A stretch of 64,000 nucleotides of DNA from Hyposmocoma kahamanoa (Eukaryota; Arthropoda; Insecta; Lepidoptera; Cosmopterigidae): NCBI RefSeq assembly GCF_003589595.1, contig NW_020653852.1, positions 6,940,118 to 7,004,117 on the forward strand, read 5' to 3'. The notes beneath the pieces are model-generated. The model ran no database searches and was not told the DNA's origin. It worked only from the letters and a program-made list of their open reading frames with translations. Positions 11,430-22,186 of this stretch are shown piece by piece (position 1 is the first letter of the stretch; each line of letters starts with the position of its first letter). The position numbers and the translations under genes were made by a program.

Positions 11430-11711
11430 AGTTAGGAGTGACAGTATTAGGAGATTAACCAAGGTAATCGATGTGCTTTCAAAGGTAGACCGAGCAAAAT
11501 GGTGATGGGCTGGGGATTATTGCATGGGCCGGAGAGCAAAGTAGTCACCAATTGGCACCCATGTGATGAAAAATGTAATATAGGAAGTCAGCATCAAAGA
11601 TGAGAGGATGAGCTGAAGCTAACTGCAGGCCCGTGTTGGAGAAGAGTAGCTCTTGATAGAGCTCACTGTAAAGATCTGGAGGAGGCCTATGCCAAGGACC
11701 GCACTGAGTTA
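11430..11711 (+). mobile_element. Decayed LINE 3' end
   Basis: Broken frames still give AKWxWAGDYCMGRR, TAGPxW-like residues and WRRPMPRTALSxQIS. This matches the W-AGHI-R / LEEAYAKDRTELTDI ending of RTE-like LINEs. It is cut at its 3' end by the hAT-like element at 11720, whose target duplication lies in it. Confidence 0.55.
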
Positions 11712-11759
11712 ACAGATATCAGTGTTGGGCGTTAATCAATTAAATTTCAATCAATAATT

Positions 11760-11885
11760 CAATCAGATTAAAAAATCAATTCAATTGAAATCAATTGCAA
11801 TTAAATCAATTGCGACGCGTCGCAATTGATTTAATTGCGATTGATTTTAATTGCAATTGATTTCAATTGAATTGATTTTATTTGC
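11760..11885. repeat. AATTG-rich palindrome, left end of hAT-like element
   Basis: Centred on GACGCGTC at about 11817, with the perfect core TTAAATCAATTGCGAC and its complement (11801-11834). It extends outwards as imperfect CAATTG/TTAATTG words on both sides for a further 40 bp. Confidence 0.85.
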
Positions 11886-11911
11886 AATTAAATTTGCAAT
11901 TAAAATCAATT

Positions 11912-12803
11912 CCGGCCGTTTAGGGGCCCCGGTTGGGAACCCCGCTTGGGGGGCGGGGGCCCCGGTTGGGGGGCCCGGTTGGGCCCCCCGGTTAGGGCCC
12001 CGGTTGGTGGCCCGGTTGGGGCCCCCGGTTAGGGGCCCGGTTTGGGGCCCCCGGTTGAGGCCCTCAAGCGGGGACCCCAACTGGGGCCCCCAAGCGGGGA
12101 CCCCAACCGGGGACCCCAACCGGGTACCCCAACCGGGGTCCCAACCAGGGTCCCCAACCGGGGACCCCAACCGGGGACCCCAACCGGGGACCCCAACCGG
12201 GGAACCCAACCGGGGCCCTTAAGCGGGGACCCCAACCGGAGCCCCCAAGCGGGGACCACAACCGGTACCCCATCCGGGGCCCCCAAGCGGGGACCCCAAC
12301 TGGTGCCCCCGAGCGGGGACCCCAACCGGTGCCCCCAAGCGGGGACCCCAAGCGGGGACCCCAACCGGAGCCCCCAAGCGGGGACCACAACCGGGGACCC
12401 AAGCGGGGACCCCAACCGGTGCCCACAAGCGGGGACCCCAACCTGAGACCCCAACCGGGGCCCCCAACCGGGGCCCCCAACCGGGGACCCCAACCGGAGC
12501 CCCCAAGCGGGGACCACAAGCGGGGACCCCAACCGGGTCACCCAAGCGGGGATCCCAACCGAAGCCCCCAAGCGGGGACCCCATCCGGGGCCCCCAAGCG
12601 GGGACCCCAAACGGGGACCCCAAGCGGGGACCCCATGCGGGGACCACAAGCGGGGATCCCAACCGGGGCTCCCAACCGGGGCCCCCAACCGGGACCCCAA
12701 CCGGGCCCCATAACCTGTCCCCAGCAGGCCCCCAACCGGCCCCCTAACCTGCCCCCAGCAGGCCCCCAACAGGCCCCCACAACCAACGCCCTAACTCACC
12801 CCC
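11912..12803. repeat. GC-rich minisatellite, about 13-15 bp unit
   Basis: Units such as ACCCCAACCGGGG (13 bp) alternate with ACCCCAAGCGGGG and CCCCCAAGCGGGG forms. Local triplets of units give a 39-bp higher period. Because stops are rare in this composition, several frames on both strands stay open for over 100 codons (GDPNRGPQPGTPTG one way, VGVPGWGPRLGSP the other). These are repeat artefacts. Confidence 0.95.
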
Positions 12804-12906
12804 ATATGCCTTATAAATTTATAATAATTGTCAGTTTTAATTGTTAATTGTTAATCAAAAACATTGAAAAGATTGAAAATTGATTAATTGTTAATTGTAG
12901 ATATTT

Positions 12907-13010
12907 GCGATTAACGATTGATCAATTGTTAGTTGCGAGAACCGCAATTAATAATTGATTAATTGTTAATTGCGGTTCTCGCAACTAACAATTGATCAAT
13001 CGTTAATTGC
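12907..13010. repeat. 45-bp-arm palindrome, right end of hAT-like element
   Basis: Arms 12907-12951 and 12966-13010 are complementary over 45 bases with one mismatch, around a 14-base loop TAATTGATTAATTG. The arm contains GTTGCGAGAACCGCAATTAA. Should extrude as a strong hairpin. Confidence 0.93.
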
Positions 13011-13089
13011 TGTTTCGCAATTGACAATTAATCAATTGTCAATCTTTAATTGCCAGAACAATTAAATTTTGCCCAACACTGACAGATAT

Positions 13090-13855
13090 AAAAACTTTAA
13101 ATGTAATTTAAAAAGTATTTGTAACTCAGCTTAAAAAAAGGTTTAATAAATAAATATTGTATTTATTACAAAAAACGAGAAAAAAATTGGTAGCTATAAA
13201 ATTTAACACAATGAAGAAATTACTAAAATTATGCAATTAAAAAAAAACGTAACTACTACAAAAATTAGTTCACTTGTCACTAATAGTAACCACGAATTTT
13301 TTTCCCGTTTCAATCTTCGACATCAGTTTATAAAATATTATTTATGGTAACAAGATTTTCATACTATTTAAGCCACGTATATTTTTTCCAAACTTTTATA
13401 GAAACGTATGTTAATTGGCATTCAGATGTTACGATTTCAAACTTTTCAAGGTCGATTGGTGTGTAGGCGATACTGGCCGGCTACTTATTACAAAATTGCA
13501 CAGGTTTACGCAATATTATTTCAAAGTGTTAAAGTAAGAGTATTATGCTAGTTGCAAAGGCTGTAACACTCTAAATATAGGAATAAACTAAAATATAGTA
13601 ATTTACAGATGAAAAGAGTATCAAATATCAAAACATCAAATTGAAAATTACCTTTACATATGAACAGCTGTATTATGAAGACGGTTCTCGGAGATTACGA
13701 AGTAAACCATGGTTTACGTCAAATAATATATAATTGAACAAATAGCTAGCATTCAGTCCTATGTAAACAGAATTTTGCCGAGAAATTGAAGATAATTCAG
13801 TATTTGTAGCGTTTTGAAGAACTGCAAAATTCGACAACTTGACTTGACGTATGAT
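13090..13855. other. No gene seen
   Basis: AT-rich DNA between two hAT-like elements. No exon or named repeat recognised. Confidence 0.5.
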
Positions 13856-15534
13856 CAGCGTTGCCAGTGCCAATTGTCTAAAATCCCCAAAAATCACGGC
13901 TAAAATCCCCAAATTTGGGGAGAACTTTCTACGTTCATACTCCCCAGTTCTCGAGTGTTTATTATTTATTACAAATACATCGCTTAAAACTAACTATAAT
14001 AAAGAATTAACAAACTCAATATGTAACCATCTATTACGTTTGCTCTGAATGTAAACAGAATGTAAAACGTAAAGCAAATTATAAAATCGGATGACCTTAA
14101 ATCATTCATTTATTGTAATGAGATTCAACATTAATCAAACTTAACAAGAAAATAATTTTTCTTTGACTTACAAAATTAAGTAAGTTGTTGCGAATTTGGT
14201 GATACTATGGAAAAAATCAATGATTAAATTATGTTTCAACCTATATTTCATATTTAAAGTTGACGAGTGCCAAGTGGTAAGTTGTGGTGTGGAAGTACCA
14301 ACTGCTCGGCTTTCTTTATCAATAGTTGATTTCGTGTTTTTTACCGGAGACGAGCCTAAGTGGGATAAAGGATCGCGAACTCAACACGCACTCACTGATA
14401 ATTTTACAAGAGTAGTATTTAACCGCTTACCAAAAAAGCAAGTTTTTCATAACCAAATATGCCACTTCCCCAACAAGAGTACCGATTGCAAATCAAAATA
14501 TGTACATTAAAAGAAAATTAATTTAGCATTATGTACTAAAATTAAAGTATAACATTTTATCGCAATGCATATCTGACATCTAAATACATAGGTACATCTA
14601 AATGATATTTCTGGCATACAACAAACGTATGATCACAAATTTACGAGAAAAAATATACTTACTTCACAGAAAGGTATATCGGACTGATGTCATGATCGGA
14701 ATGAAACACCATTTTATATGACATAATGGTCTAATTGTATACAATTTGTCCAAAACAATAAGATCAAGAACAAAAAAAAATGCACACAAACATTGCAACA
14801 AAGTGTAATGCTTGAAAATCGTAGTATTTTTTTTGTATTTGTAAATAAAGGTTCAATTTAGTTCCAACATTATGAATTGCTTACAAGAAAATCAGCTCCA
14901 AATATAATAATTGTTGTACGTGATTCATTGTATAAACGAAGATAATTTATGGAGCAACTTTTGAGAAAAATTACAGTAATTTTGTTAAAAGAATTGTTAT
15001 TCCGTTTAGAGTTATTTTAAATTGATGTGCCATCAGTATTTTTCTTATGTAAACCATATTCTTGTAAATAAATGAACGCTTTCGTTGTACACTGAGAAAT
15101 TAGCTGAGGTCTAGTTTTTATACATGTTTTAAATTATTTTTGATGCTAGTTTTGTTAGACAGTTGTTCCATTTGTAGTGAAATATTTTTTAGATGTGCAC
15201 TTGCACATAATAAAATTATGTTCATTATTCAAATAACTTTATTTGAATAATGAACATAATTTTATATGTGTTGAGTTTTTCCCATTTTATAATTCTGAAC
15301 CAAGACAATCTGATAATAATTCTATTTAAGCTGCTTGTTAACAATGCGAGGGTTGAAAAACACATCTATATAGTTCATCACAGTGTTCCTAATAATAACG
15401 ATCAAACTAGATAACAAAATCATAAAATGTTAGAATCCCCACATTTTCCCCACATATCACCAATCCCCACAAAATCCCCAATCTAGTACAAATTCCCCGC
15501 AATTTGGGGAATTCCCCACAAAGTGGCAACCCTG
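13856..15534. mobile_element. hAT-like element, 1.68 kb, 8-bp TSD
   Basis: Left end CAGCGTTGCCAGTG and right end CACAAAGTGGCAACCCTG form a TIR of about 11-13 bp (CAG-GTTGCCA). Exact 8-bp duplication CGTATGAT at 13848-13855 and 15535-15542. Subterminal AATCCCC/GGGGATT words recur at both ends. Inside, one open frame (14196-14510, 104 codons) has no recognisable transposase motif. A hairpin lies at 15212-15264. Best read as a deleted, non-autonomous hAT. Confidence 0.88.
15212..15264. repeat. Hairpin, about 22-bp arms
   Basis: AAAATTATGTTCATTATTCA and its exact complement face each other around a short AT-rich loop, inside the hAT-like element. Confidence 0.88.
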
Positions 15535-16457
15535 CGTATGATGTCACAGACGACGATTAAGGAAGTACACATTACAATTATAATGCAATTGCAATTCAAT
15601 TTCTATGAAGATCGATTCAAGCGTATACGACGCATGAAGCGTCTTTTTGTATCGATTTACGCCAATCCGATTTTTATGCAAATCGATTCAAAATTTGGGT
15701 GAAATGAATCGTCCAGATCGTATTTATAATTTAAATTGAATAGTTTCTGTACCATACTGAATCGAAACGCTAATTCTATTTTATATTGCTCTGCAAGGTA
15801 AGTTCTTTGGCCACAACTAACTTACAATAAGTCTCCGATATTTGGCAATTGTTGCTACCCGTTCGATACGATCTGGAACGTTTTTTCTCTTTGGTTAATA
15901 TCATCAAAATGAAAATCGCAACCGACTGAGGCCGAAAAGGCTGCCAAATTTTTGTTTTTTATGAATATTGATTTTCAAACGATTTTTAAGAGGTCGATTC
16001 ATGAGCATAATGATTCCTTCTTTGAATAGATTTAGAGGCATATTTTTGAAACATTACGATCAAAAAAATCGATTCAAAGCAAAAATCGAGCATTCCTGTG
16101 GACTATGTAGAAACATTTTTTTTGTCGATTTAACCAAAGATTTAACAACCACTTCTAGTTTAAAAAAACTTTTTGTTTCCATCTCATTAGCTTATATTTG
16201 AATTTTGCATAATTTCGTTGTATCCTTAATCAGTTTATAATAGATTTTTAAAATATATGTTTTAATACATGGTTTCATTCTTAGATTTCATTACATTATT
16301 TAGTCGATTTTATTGGAATGACTACTCCATGACTACGCTGTCATTCTAATGTCAAGTCCATTCGGAAAAAAATTACGAATCAATCGAATTGGAGTGGTTG
16401 GATAATCATAGAAAACGCAATTTAATTAGTTTTTTTTAAATAAGTTATCCTACAACA
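15535..16457. other. Upstream region of NDUFS4
   Basis: AT-rich sequence with repeated TCGATTC/GAATCGA words at 15605-15715. Should hold the NDUFS4 promoter and 5' UTR, but nothing specific can be named. The short open frame at 15968-16201 has no recognised content. Confidence 0.4.
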
Positions 16458-16510
16458 ATGTTCAAAATAGCAGCCTTTACCGTGGGCTTGAGTAAAACTC
16501 CTTTACCAAG
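16458..16510 (+). CDS. NDUFS4: NDUFS4 exon 1
   Basis: ATG at 16458 in the context CAACAATGT, encoding [17 protein letters not shown] plus AG of an Arg codon. Donor CCAAG|GTAATT. It is the start of the presumed mitochondrial presequence. The start is chosen because the splice phase and leader-like composition agree. Confidence 0.8.
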
Positions 16511-19500
16511 GTAATTCGTAATAAAATGAATGCTTCTAAAAATATTTACCCTTCCATTATGTTGATCAAGGTATCAAGATCGTAAAAAGTATTATTTTTC
16601 CGGATTACAGATCACTCGCAGCGTTTTCGACCACTTCTGTGAGGCTAGTTGACCCAACATGCTTATTTGAAGCACCTAAACTTGAAACTAAAGAGGTGTT
16701 GTCCCGAGATGAAGAAATCCGCAAGGCACAGATTCTAGAGTGCCAGATCATGGTGCCTGCCAAGGTATTAATATTATGAAGTTGTTATCTCTAAGCAACA
16801 ATCGAATTCTCCTTCCTGCTAAAAGATCGCGGTCTGGGATAAAGTATGGCAACACTATCAGAATCATACCAAACTGGATTCGCTCTGGGCCTTTTGGAGG
16901 GAAAAGTATCGTTTTTATTTTGACTTCCAATTATTTTGTGAAATATAGTTTAAAGTGGAATAGGATAGTGCTATCGTGCCTTAATCGAAGATTAAAACGT
17001 GAAATTATACGAATCTCGAACTAAAATACCCGTATCGGCCCGTTCTAAGGAATCCTGAGTCAATCCAAGCACGCCGCCTCAAATTGCCTATCCTCTCTGT
17101 GGTGGCCATATTTACAGAAATATAATTAAACGTTTATGTTTTCGGCTGAAGGACTTTGTTTCCATGGTCAGCAATAAATTAATAAAAAAAAAACATACCA
17201 AACTGTGAGAATAAATTTTACAGAGCATAAAGTATCGCAAAAGAGAAATAAATCCAATAATTCAATTAAGAAACTCAAATTATTTAGTACTCTGCTCTCG
17301 TAACTAAAAAAGGTACAACTATGCATACTTTATATGACAGTTGGTCCTTTGTCATTCCAAGGGCAGTATTGTAGTCTTAGAGATAGAGATCGCATCTAAA
17401 TAAACCTTTCAAAATATATCAGAGAAATACAGTCCCAAATCATATTTAGAAACTTATGACTTCAAATACTGACTAATATAATATTAGCCTGAATTAATTT
17501 TTGTAACAAATATATGAAAATAAACAATATTAGAATATAATAAACACAAACACACTTTACTAGTAAAAGAAATATAAACATACATTATAACAAATACTTT
17601 TTAATGATTTGTTAAATAAATTAATATAATAAACCACATACTTCTGCTTCTGCTGTCCCAATTATTTTCTTTCGATCCTTATAATAAACAGAGTTTATCA
17701 GCATTAAAAAAAAATGTTCATTATTCATTTTGCATGAAAAACATTTTATGAAATTTTTGTTCAGCTTGTGCTGTCTCGATTTGTTTCATCCTATACAATG
17801 AAATGATCCCTTCATGAAATTGAGTCGATCTGCACTAAAAAAATTTTTGATCAATTTATTCGTTTTTATGAACAACTCACGCTTGACCAAAAAATTAACT
17901 ATACCAAAATTGTTTTCACAAAACAGACTTAATGGTTCCTAAGAAAGTTCCCAGACAGTATCTCTATGGTTTCGGAATTCCTGATACTCCCATTAAAAAA
18001 ACATTCTGTATACAGGATGTAACAGAAATGTATATTGATCACTATCCAGGGGGTCTACTCTCGATCTCCGTCCGACATCCGTCCGAAACAATTATTGCCA
18101 AATAAGCAATACTTGACCAAATGAAGAGACGCGTGATGCGAATGAGACTTCATACTGGATACTTGTCTTTTAATTTTGTGGAATATTACTTATTTGATAG
18201 TAATTGTTTTGGACGGATGTCAGACGGAGATCGAGAGTAGCCCCTCTGATGTAGATAGACAATAATTTGTCCAAAACAAGCAAGTGTTAAATTAATAAAC
18301 TTTTATTTACTTCAATTGCAAACATGTACTTCAGTAATGATAAATGATTGCCATTCCACCAGATATTAGGTAAAAAGATATATGTGCCTAACAATAATGG
18401 GACCCAATTAAACTTTCATACCTATTACTTTTTACTATTAAAATCACTAATGTGCATCTCTTCTTCTTATCTCTCAGTTCTCATCTTGTATGAGTAACAT
18501 AAATAACTATATAAAAATAATAAGGAAATAATTGTTAACTACAAAAGCCATCTGGCATTAGCTGTGACCAAGTTGCTCCCGCAAAGATGCTTGTCCAAAC
18601 ATATGGAAAAAAAATGAATTTGTCTCCTAGTTCCTGATGAAGGCAATGCCAAGTACTGCAAGAACAGCTGTTTATAGTTCTGAAGTTATAGTTCAAACAA
18701 AAGTAGAAAACATTTTGCAATTGTTTTTCAACTACTACTAAATCTGTTGATCCATTGCTTGGGTTGTGCAAGTTTTTATTTCAAAATGTCGGATTAAATT
18801 TTTATATAGTTTTATTAACAATAAAAATCCGAATCCGAATCCGACCGGATCGAAGGAATTTTTTCTGAGTGTTTTTTCTGAGTGTTCGATCTTTGTATTA
18901 AAAATTATAACAAACTAGTGGAGTAATTTCACAAAAAATAATTGAATGTCAATTCAATAAAAATTTAATTAATACAGTGAATAGCGACATCTCTCGCCAG
19001 GACTGGTAGCTGTAAAGGTACTAACTGGGTGATAAATCTGCAATAGATTTCTCATAGATGGAGCTACGACTAAAAAGTCGTTGAAAGACCAAGTACAAAG
19101 ACACGACGCAAGCACATAGAAAAATTCGTGAGGTCCGTTGGTTCGTTCCATGGCTTAGTTGGTATAGCGTCTGGCACGGTATGCAAGAAGACGTCGGTTC
19201 GAATCCGACCGGATCGAAGGAATTTTTTCTGAGTGTTCGATCTTTGTATTAATAATTATAACAAACTAGTGGAGTAATTTAATAAAAATGATGCCAATGA
19301 CTTGTAGGCACAAACTAAATAAAGTTGTCCATTTGATATTGTTGTGTCCTTTCGTTTACACTTTGTACAAAATGGAGTGTTACCTTAAAATAAAGAATGC
19401 ATTTTATGGTATAATTCTATTATTTATTTCTTCTAGTTATTAAAGTAATTTAAGATGCCTCAACCAGCATACAGGTAATGTTACATTTTTTTACAAAAAT

Positions 19501-19898
19501 ACCTATAAGTTATTATAAAATCTCCAAATATGTGATTTCAGGTGGACATCAGTCCAGTATCAGGCGTCCCAGCAGAACACGTAATTGAGCGTAGAGTACG
19601 TATTTTCAAACCAGCTAAGAATGCTATGCAAAGTGGTACTAACAATATTCACCATTGGGAAATGGAATTTGATAACCGCCAGCGTTGGGAGAACCCACTT
19701 ATGGGTTGGACATCAACTGGAGACCCATTGTCCAACATGAAAGTACAATTTAAAAGTTCCGAAGAAGCAATTGAACATTGCGAAAAGAATGGATGGAGTT
19801 GGTTTATTGATGAAGTGAAAGAAGTGAAACAATTCAAGCCGAAAAACTATGGAGACAACTTCTCATGGAATCGCCGTACCAGAGTCACTACAAAGTGA
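16458..19898 (+). CDS. NDUFS4: NADH dehydrogenase [ubiquinone] iron-sulfur protein 4, mitochondrial
   Basis: CDS join 16458-16510, 16611-16764, 19542-19898: 564 bases, 187 residues, complete. Junctions are GT-AG with phases 2 and 0. NDUFS4 (18 kDa/AQDQ) is a matrix-arm accessory subunit of complex I that stabilises the NADH-dehydrogenase module. The first 35 residues are basic, Ser/Thr-rich and almost free of acid, as in a mitochondrial presequence. Family landmarks follow: [44 protein letters not shown] and the C-terminal [12 protein letters not shown]. Length is close to the human precursor (175). Intron 2 is 2.8 kb and carries a MITE and SINEs. An ATTAAA poly(A) signal candidate lies at 19978. 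The 3' end faces the DSC1-type channel gene. Confidence 0.95.
16611..16764 (+). CDS. NDUFS4: NDUFS4 exon 2
   Basis: Acceptor GGATTACAG at 16610, then [13 protein letters not shown] and later [15 protein letters not shown], donor AAG|GTATTA. 154 bases. Covers the end of the presequence and the poorly conserved N-terminal segment of the mature protein. Confidence 0.88.
18047..18248. mobile_element. MITE with TIR of about 45 bp (CAGRGGG-CTACTCTCGATC)
   Basis: Left CAGGGGGTCTACTCTCGATC, right complement CAGAGGGGCTACTCTCGATC. The inverted match continues through CTCCGTC-GACATCCGTCC to AAACAATTA with few mismatches. 202 bp, no coding capacity. CAG ends suggest a hAT or CACTA relative, but no target duplication is clear. 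Confidence 0.8.
18825..18968 (+). mobile_element. SINE-B copy, head truncated
   Basis: Begins in the B-box side (AATCCGACCGGATCGAAGGA). It has a short tandem duplication of TTTTTTCTGAGTG, then the body TTCGATCTTTGTATTAAAAA and the tail ACAAACTAGTGGAGTAATTT. Confidence 0.75.
19150..19290 (+). mobile_element. SINE-B copy with tRNA-like head
   Basis: Best-preserved head: GGCTTAGTTGGTATAGCG (A-box side) and GGTTCGAATCC (B box), then body GACCGGATCGAAGGAATTTT and the common tail. The head does not close a full tRNA cloverleaf, so it is a SINE promoter and not a tRNA gene. It lies about 250 bases before NDUFS4 exon 3. Confidence 0.82.
19542..19898 (+). CDS. NDUFS4: NDUFS4 exon 3 (conserved core, stop)
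   Basis: Acceptor GATTTCAG, then [20 protein letters not shown] to RTRVTTK and TGA. 118 residues. It carries nearly the whole conserved ETC-complex I subunit domain, including the invariant WENPLMGW and the C-terminal RTR-TK, whose equivalent in mammals is a reported phosphorylation site. Confidence 0.97.
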   Translation: MDISPVSGVPAEHVIERRVRIFKPAKNAMQSGTNNIHHWEMEFDNRQRWENPLMGWTSTGDPLSNMKVQFKSSEEAIEHCEKNGWSWFIDEVKEVKQFKPKNYGDNFSWNRRTRVTTK

Positions 19899-19977
19899 AG
19901 ATGTTAGTACCATGCATTGTTAACTTATTTAATTTTTAATTATTAGAAAATTATCGTATGTTTGAAATGACATTCAT

Positions 19978-19983
19978 ATTAAA
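19978..19983 (+). terminator. Candidate poly(A) signal ATTAAA of NDUFS4
   Basis: ATTAAA is 80 bases after the stop codon and followed by a T-rich stretch (GTCTTTTTGTTTTTTATG). It is the first plausible signal. No AATAAA occurs nearby. Confidence 0.45.
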
Positions 19984-20028
19984 TCTTTAGTGAAGGTCTT
20001 TTTGTTTTTTATGATACTAAATGTCTGG

Positions 20029-20205
20029 TCGAACTAGTTGTGCACCTGGTGGTAAACTACACTTATGTCCACAGCAGTTGCAGTACCACTCATAGTTTTA
20101 ATAGCTAAGATTTGAAGGGCATTGCCACTGTGTCGATCACCCTGAGACATAAGTTGACAAGTAATTTCACCAGCACCCTTACCCTTCAAAACTAGGAAAT
20201 AAGGA
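20029..20205 (+). mobile_element. Repeat family C copy
   Basis: Shares GTGCACCTGGTGGTAAAC, CAGCAGTTGCAGTACCACTC, CTGAGACATAAGTTGACAAG and TTTCACCAGCACCCTTACCC with the copies at 43.8, 45.9, 59.0, 61.2 and 63.3 kb. Divergent. Confidence 0.7.
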
Positions 20206-20700
20206 GCTCTGTTGCTAGTAAATACTTACTAGTTTTTGTGGAATATTTTATTCCCAATACATTGTTTTCTTAAGGTATATAAAATAAAAGAATTTAAATT
20301 CTATATTTTCATTTAATCATAGTCTTCAACATGGTTAATTCATATTTTTTGTACCTCGGAAGTAAATCATATTTCGCAGGTCTCACTTAAATTCTTTATT
20401 TACATATTATACAATTTAATTAAACATTATAATACATGAAACTGAACCATGCTCAACACATACTTTATTGCAATTTCTAACTACCATAGTTTTCCATGTA
20501 CATCGTACATATAAAGTTTTAAAATTTAAAATTAATCTAACAACCTTTTAAAGACATAAATAACTAGATAAAATTATGAAAAAATTATTGCATTCACTTT
20601 TCTTTTTTATTTATTTACACATTAATGAACAATATTAAGAAATATTTCTACGACTAGAACAATTTTATTAGGATGCTATCTTGTATATTAACGATTTTAA

Positions 20701-20911
20701 GGGTAATTTTCAGGTAAGTTTTTTGTACTCAATTTTGGTGACAATTTCTTTTTATTTAGATACTTATACAATATCATCATGAAGTATTATTTCATATTCG
20801 AGAGTGGTAACCTGAAATATGCTTTAATATTTCACGATGATATGTTCGAGTAATTTAATAATAAAAATTGTCACCATAATTGAGTACAAAAAACTTACCT
20901 GAAAATTACTG
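20701..20911. mobile_element. MITE with TTAA target duplication (piggyBac-like)
   Basis: TTAA at 20697-20700 and 20912-20915 bounds a 211-bp inverted-repeat element. The arms match for about 45 bp from GTAATTTTCAGGTAAG through TTTTGTACTCAATT to GTGACAATTT, with scattered mismatches. TTAA specificity points to piggyBac. No coding sequence. Confidence 0.85.
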
Positions 20912-22186
20912 TTAAGAGATCTGTTAGTGATTCATGAGTAGAAATCGCCTTGGATTTAAAAATTCCAAAGAAAATGTTAAATATATTATTTCACCTTCTA
21001 CAACTAGTGTGAAAAGCTAGCATATAACGCATATCTATTCTGTGGGGTTGTCAAATGTACTAACTTATTTGTGTGATGGTATCAAAGTATCATGAATTTT
21101 TATAGTATTCTTCCTTCACTATCAAATTCAATTCTACGCTTTCCATTTTTTGTGGTGGATACATGTGTTTCTTGAAGAAATTTTTGCTCAAATGTCATAC
21201 AACCTTTTCCGTATTTTTTCTTTGTATAATAAGGATTGCACTCCACTTAACAGCAGCACGTTTTATCACCGCGTCCTTACTAAACCTGTGTTTTGAACGC
21301 ACTGCTGAAAATGAGTGCGGTCTAACTCTAACGTGACTTGATTTTATAAAAATGTAAAGCAAAATGTGAAGCGATGTGGTACAAAATACGTTCTAGTAAG
21401 TGACAGGGTTCAAATACTCTAATAAAATTGAAAACAGGCGTCGAAAAACTACAAGTACAAATCAACTAGAAAAAGGTTGGTCGGGGGTTAAGAGTAAATT
21501 CGGATAAAAGTTGTAAAATAATCAAAGTTGGTCCTACAAAAGGGGATTATAATACTTTCCTAGCTGCGATTAAGTGTAGATCAGCTTAAATGATATTTGA
21601 ATTTAATGAGTGCGCGTGTAGCGAAGACACATGACGTCAATTTCATGAACGTTATAGATTCGTCTAAATATGTTATCATTTTATCCAAAACCGTTTCATA
21701 ACCGTACAAAATCGTTACACGTGTTCGTTATAACACATTGATATTATATATTATAACACATTATAAATGTTATAAGTGATAAAAACTTCCTTGTTGGTCC
21801 TTCTTATAAAAAAGGGAAAGTAAATTTAAAAATGTTATATTTATGATTTGCTTGGAATATACAAATGTTCATAAGGCTCTAATAATAGCTTAAAACAATG
21901 GTTGAAACATTAATTAAGCTATTAAATTTTTTTTTATATTTGTCTTTCTGTTCATGTTGATAAGTTCACAATCAAAATCAAAGTAGTTTTTTAAGTAATG
22001 TTTTATAACCGACGGTCCACTAGGACTAATGTAATTTAAAAAATACTAATGAATATTACCTTGTTAGGAATTTAAGTAGATAGGTACTGAATTAAATAAT
22101 GAAAAATAAAATAATAATAAAATATCATTTAAAATATTAGTCAAGGTTTTGAAGTGTAAACTTTACTTACATACAATACAACTTAC

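Larger units (their letters stand above)
11720..13081. mobile_element. Non-autonomous hAT-like element with minisatellite core
   Basis: Perfect 11-bp terminal inverted repeats CAGTGTTGGGC / GCCCAACACTG, flanked by an exact 8-bp direct duplication ACAGATAT (11712-11719 and 13082-13089). An 8-bp TSD with CAG...CTG ends is the signature of the hAT superfamily. The 1,362-bp body has no transposase. Both end regions are AT-rich palindromes and the middle 880 bp is a GC-rich minisatellite. It lies between the divergent IBtk and NDUFS4 genes, inserted in a LINE remnant. Confidence 0.92.
16765..19541 (+). other. NDUFS4 intron 2
   Basis: No exon seen. Contains a MITE (18047-18248) and two SINE-B copies (18825, 19150). 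The rest is AT-rich. Short open frames at 16740-17024 and 18535-18771 have no recognised content. Confidence 0.6.

Noticed and set aside
11847..12847. Several long overlapping open frames on both strands (up to 246 codons)
   Set aside because: They are all translations of the GC-rich minisatellite, which lacks stops by composition. No start context, splice logic or non-repeat sequence supports a protein.
14196..14510. 104-codon open frame inside the second hAT-like element
   Set aside because: No hAT transposase motif or other homology recognised, AT-rich start region. Kept only as a note in the element entry.
19150..19230. Candidate tRNA gene (also at 22187, 39890, 45349, 54616, 55009)
   Set aside because: A and B boxes are present, but the acceptor stem does not close, and all have long shared 3' bodies. 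These are SINE heads.
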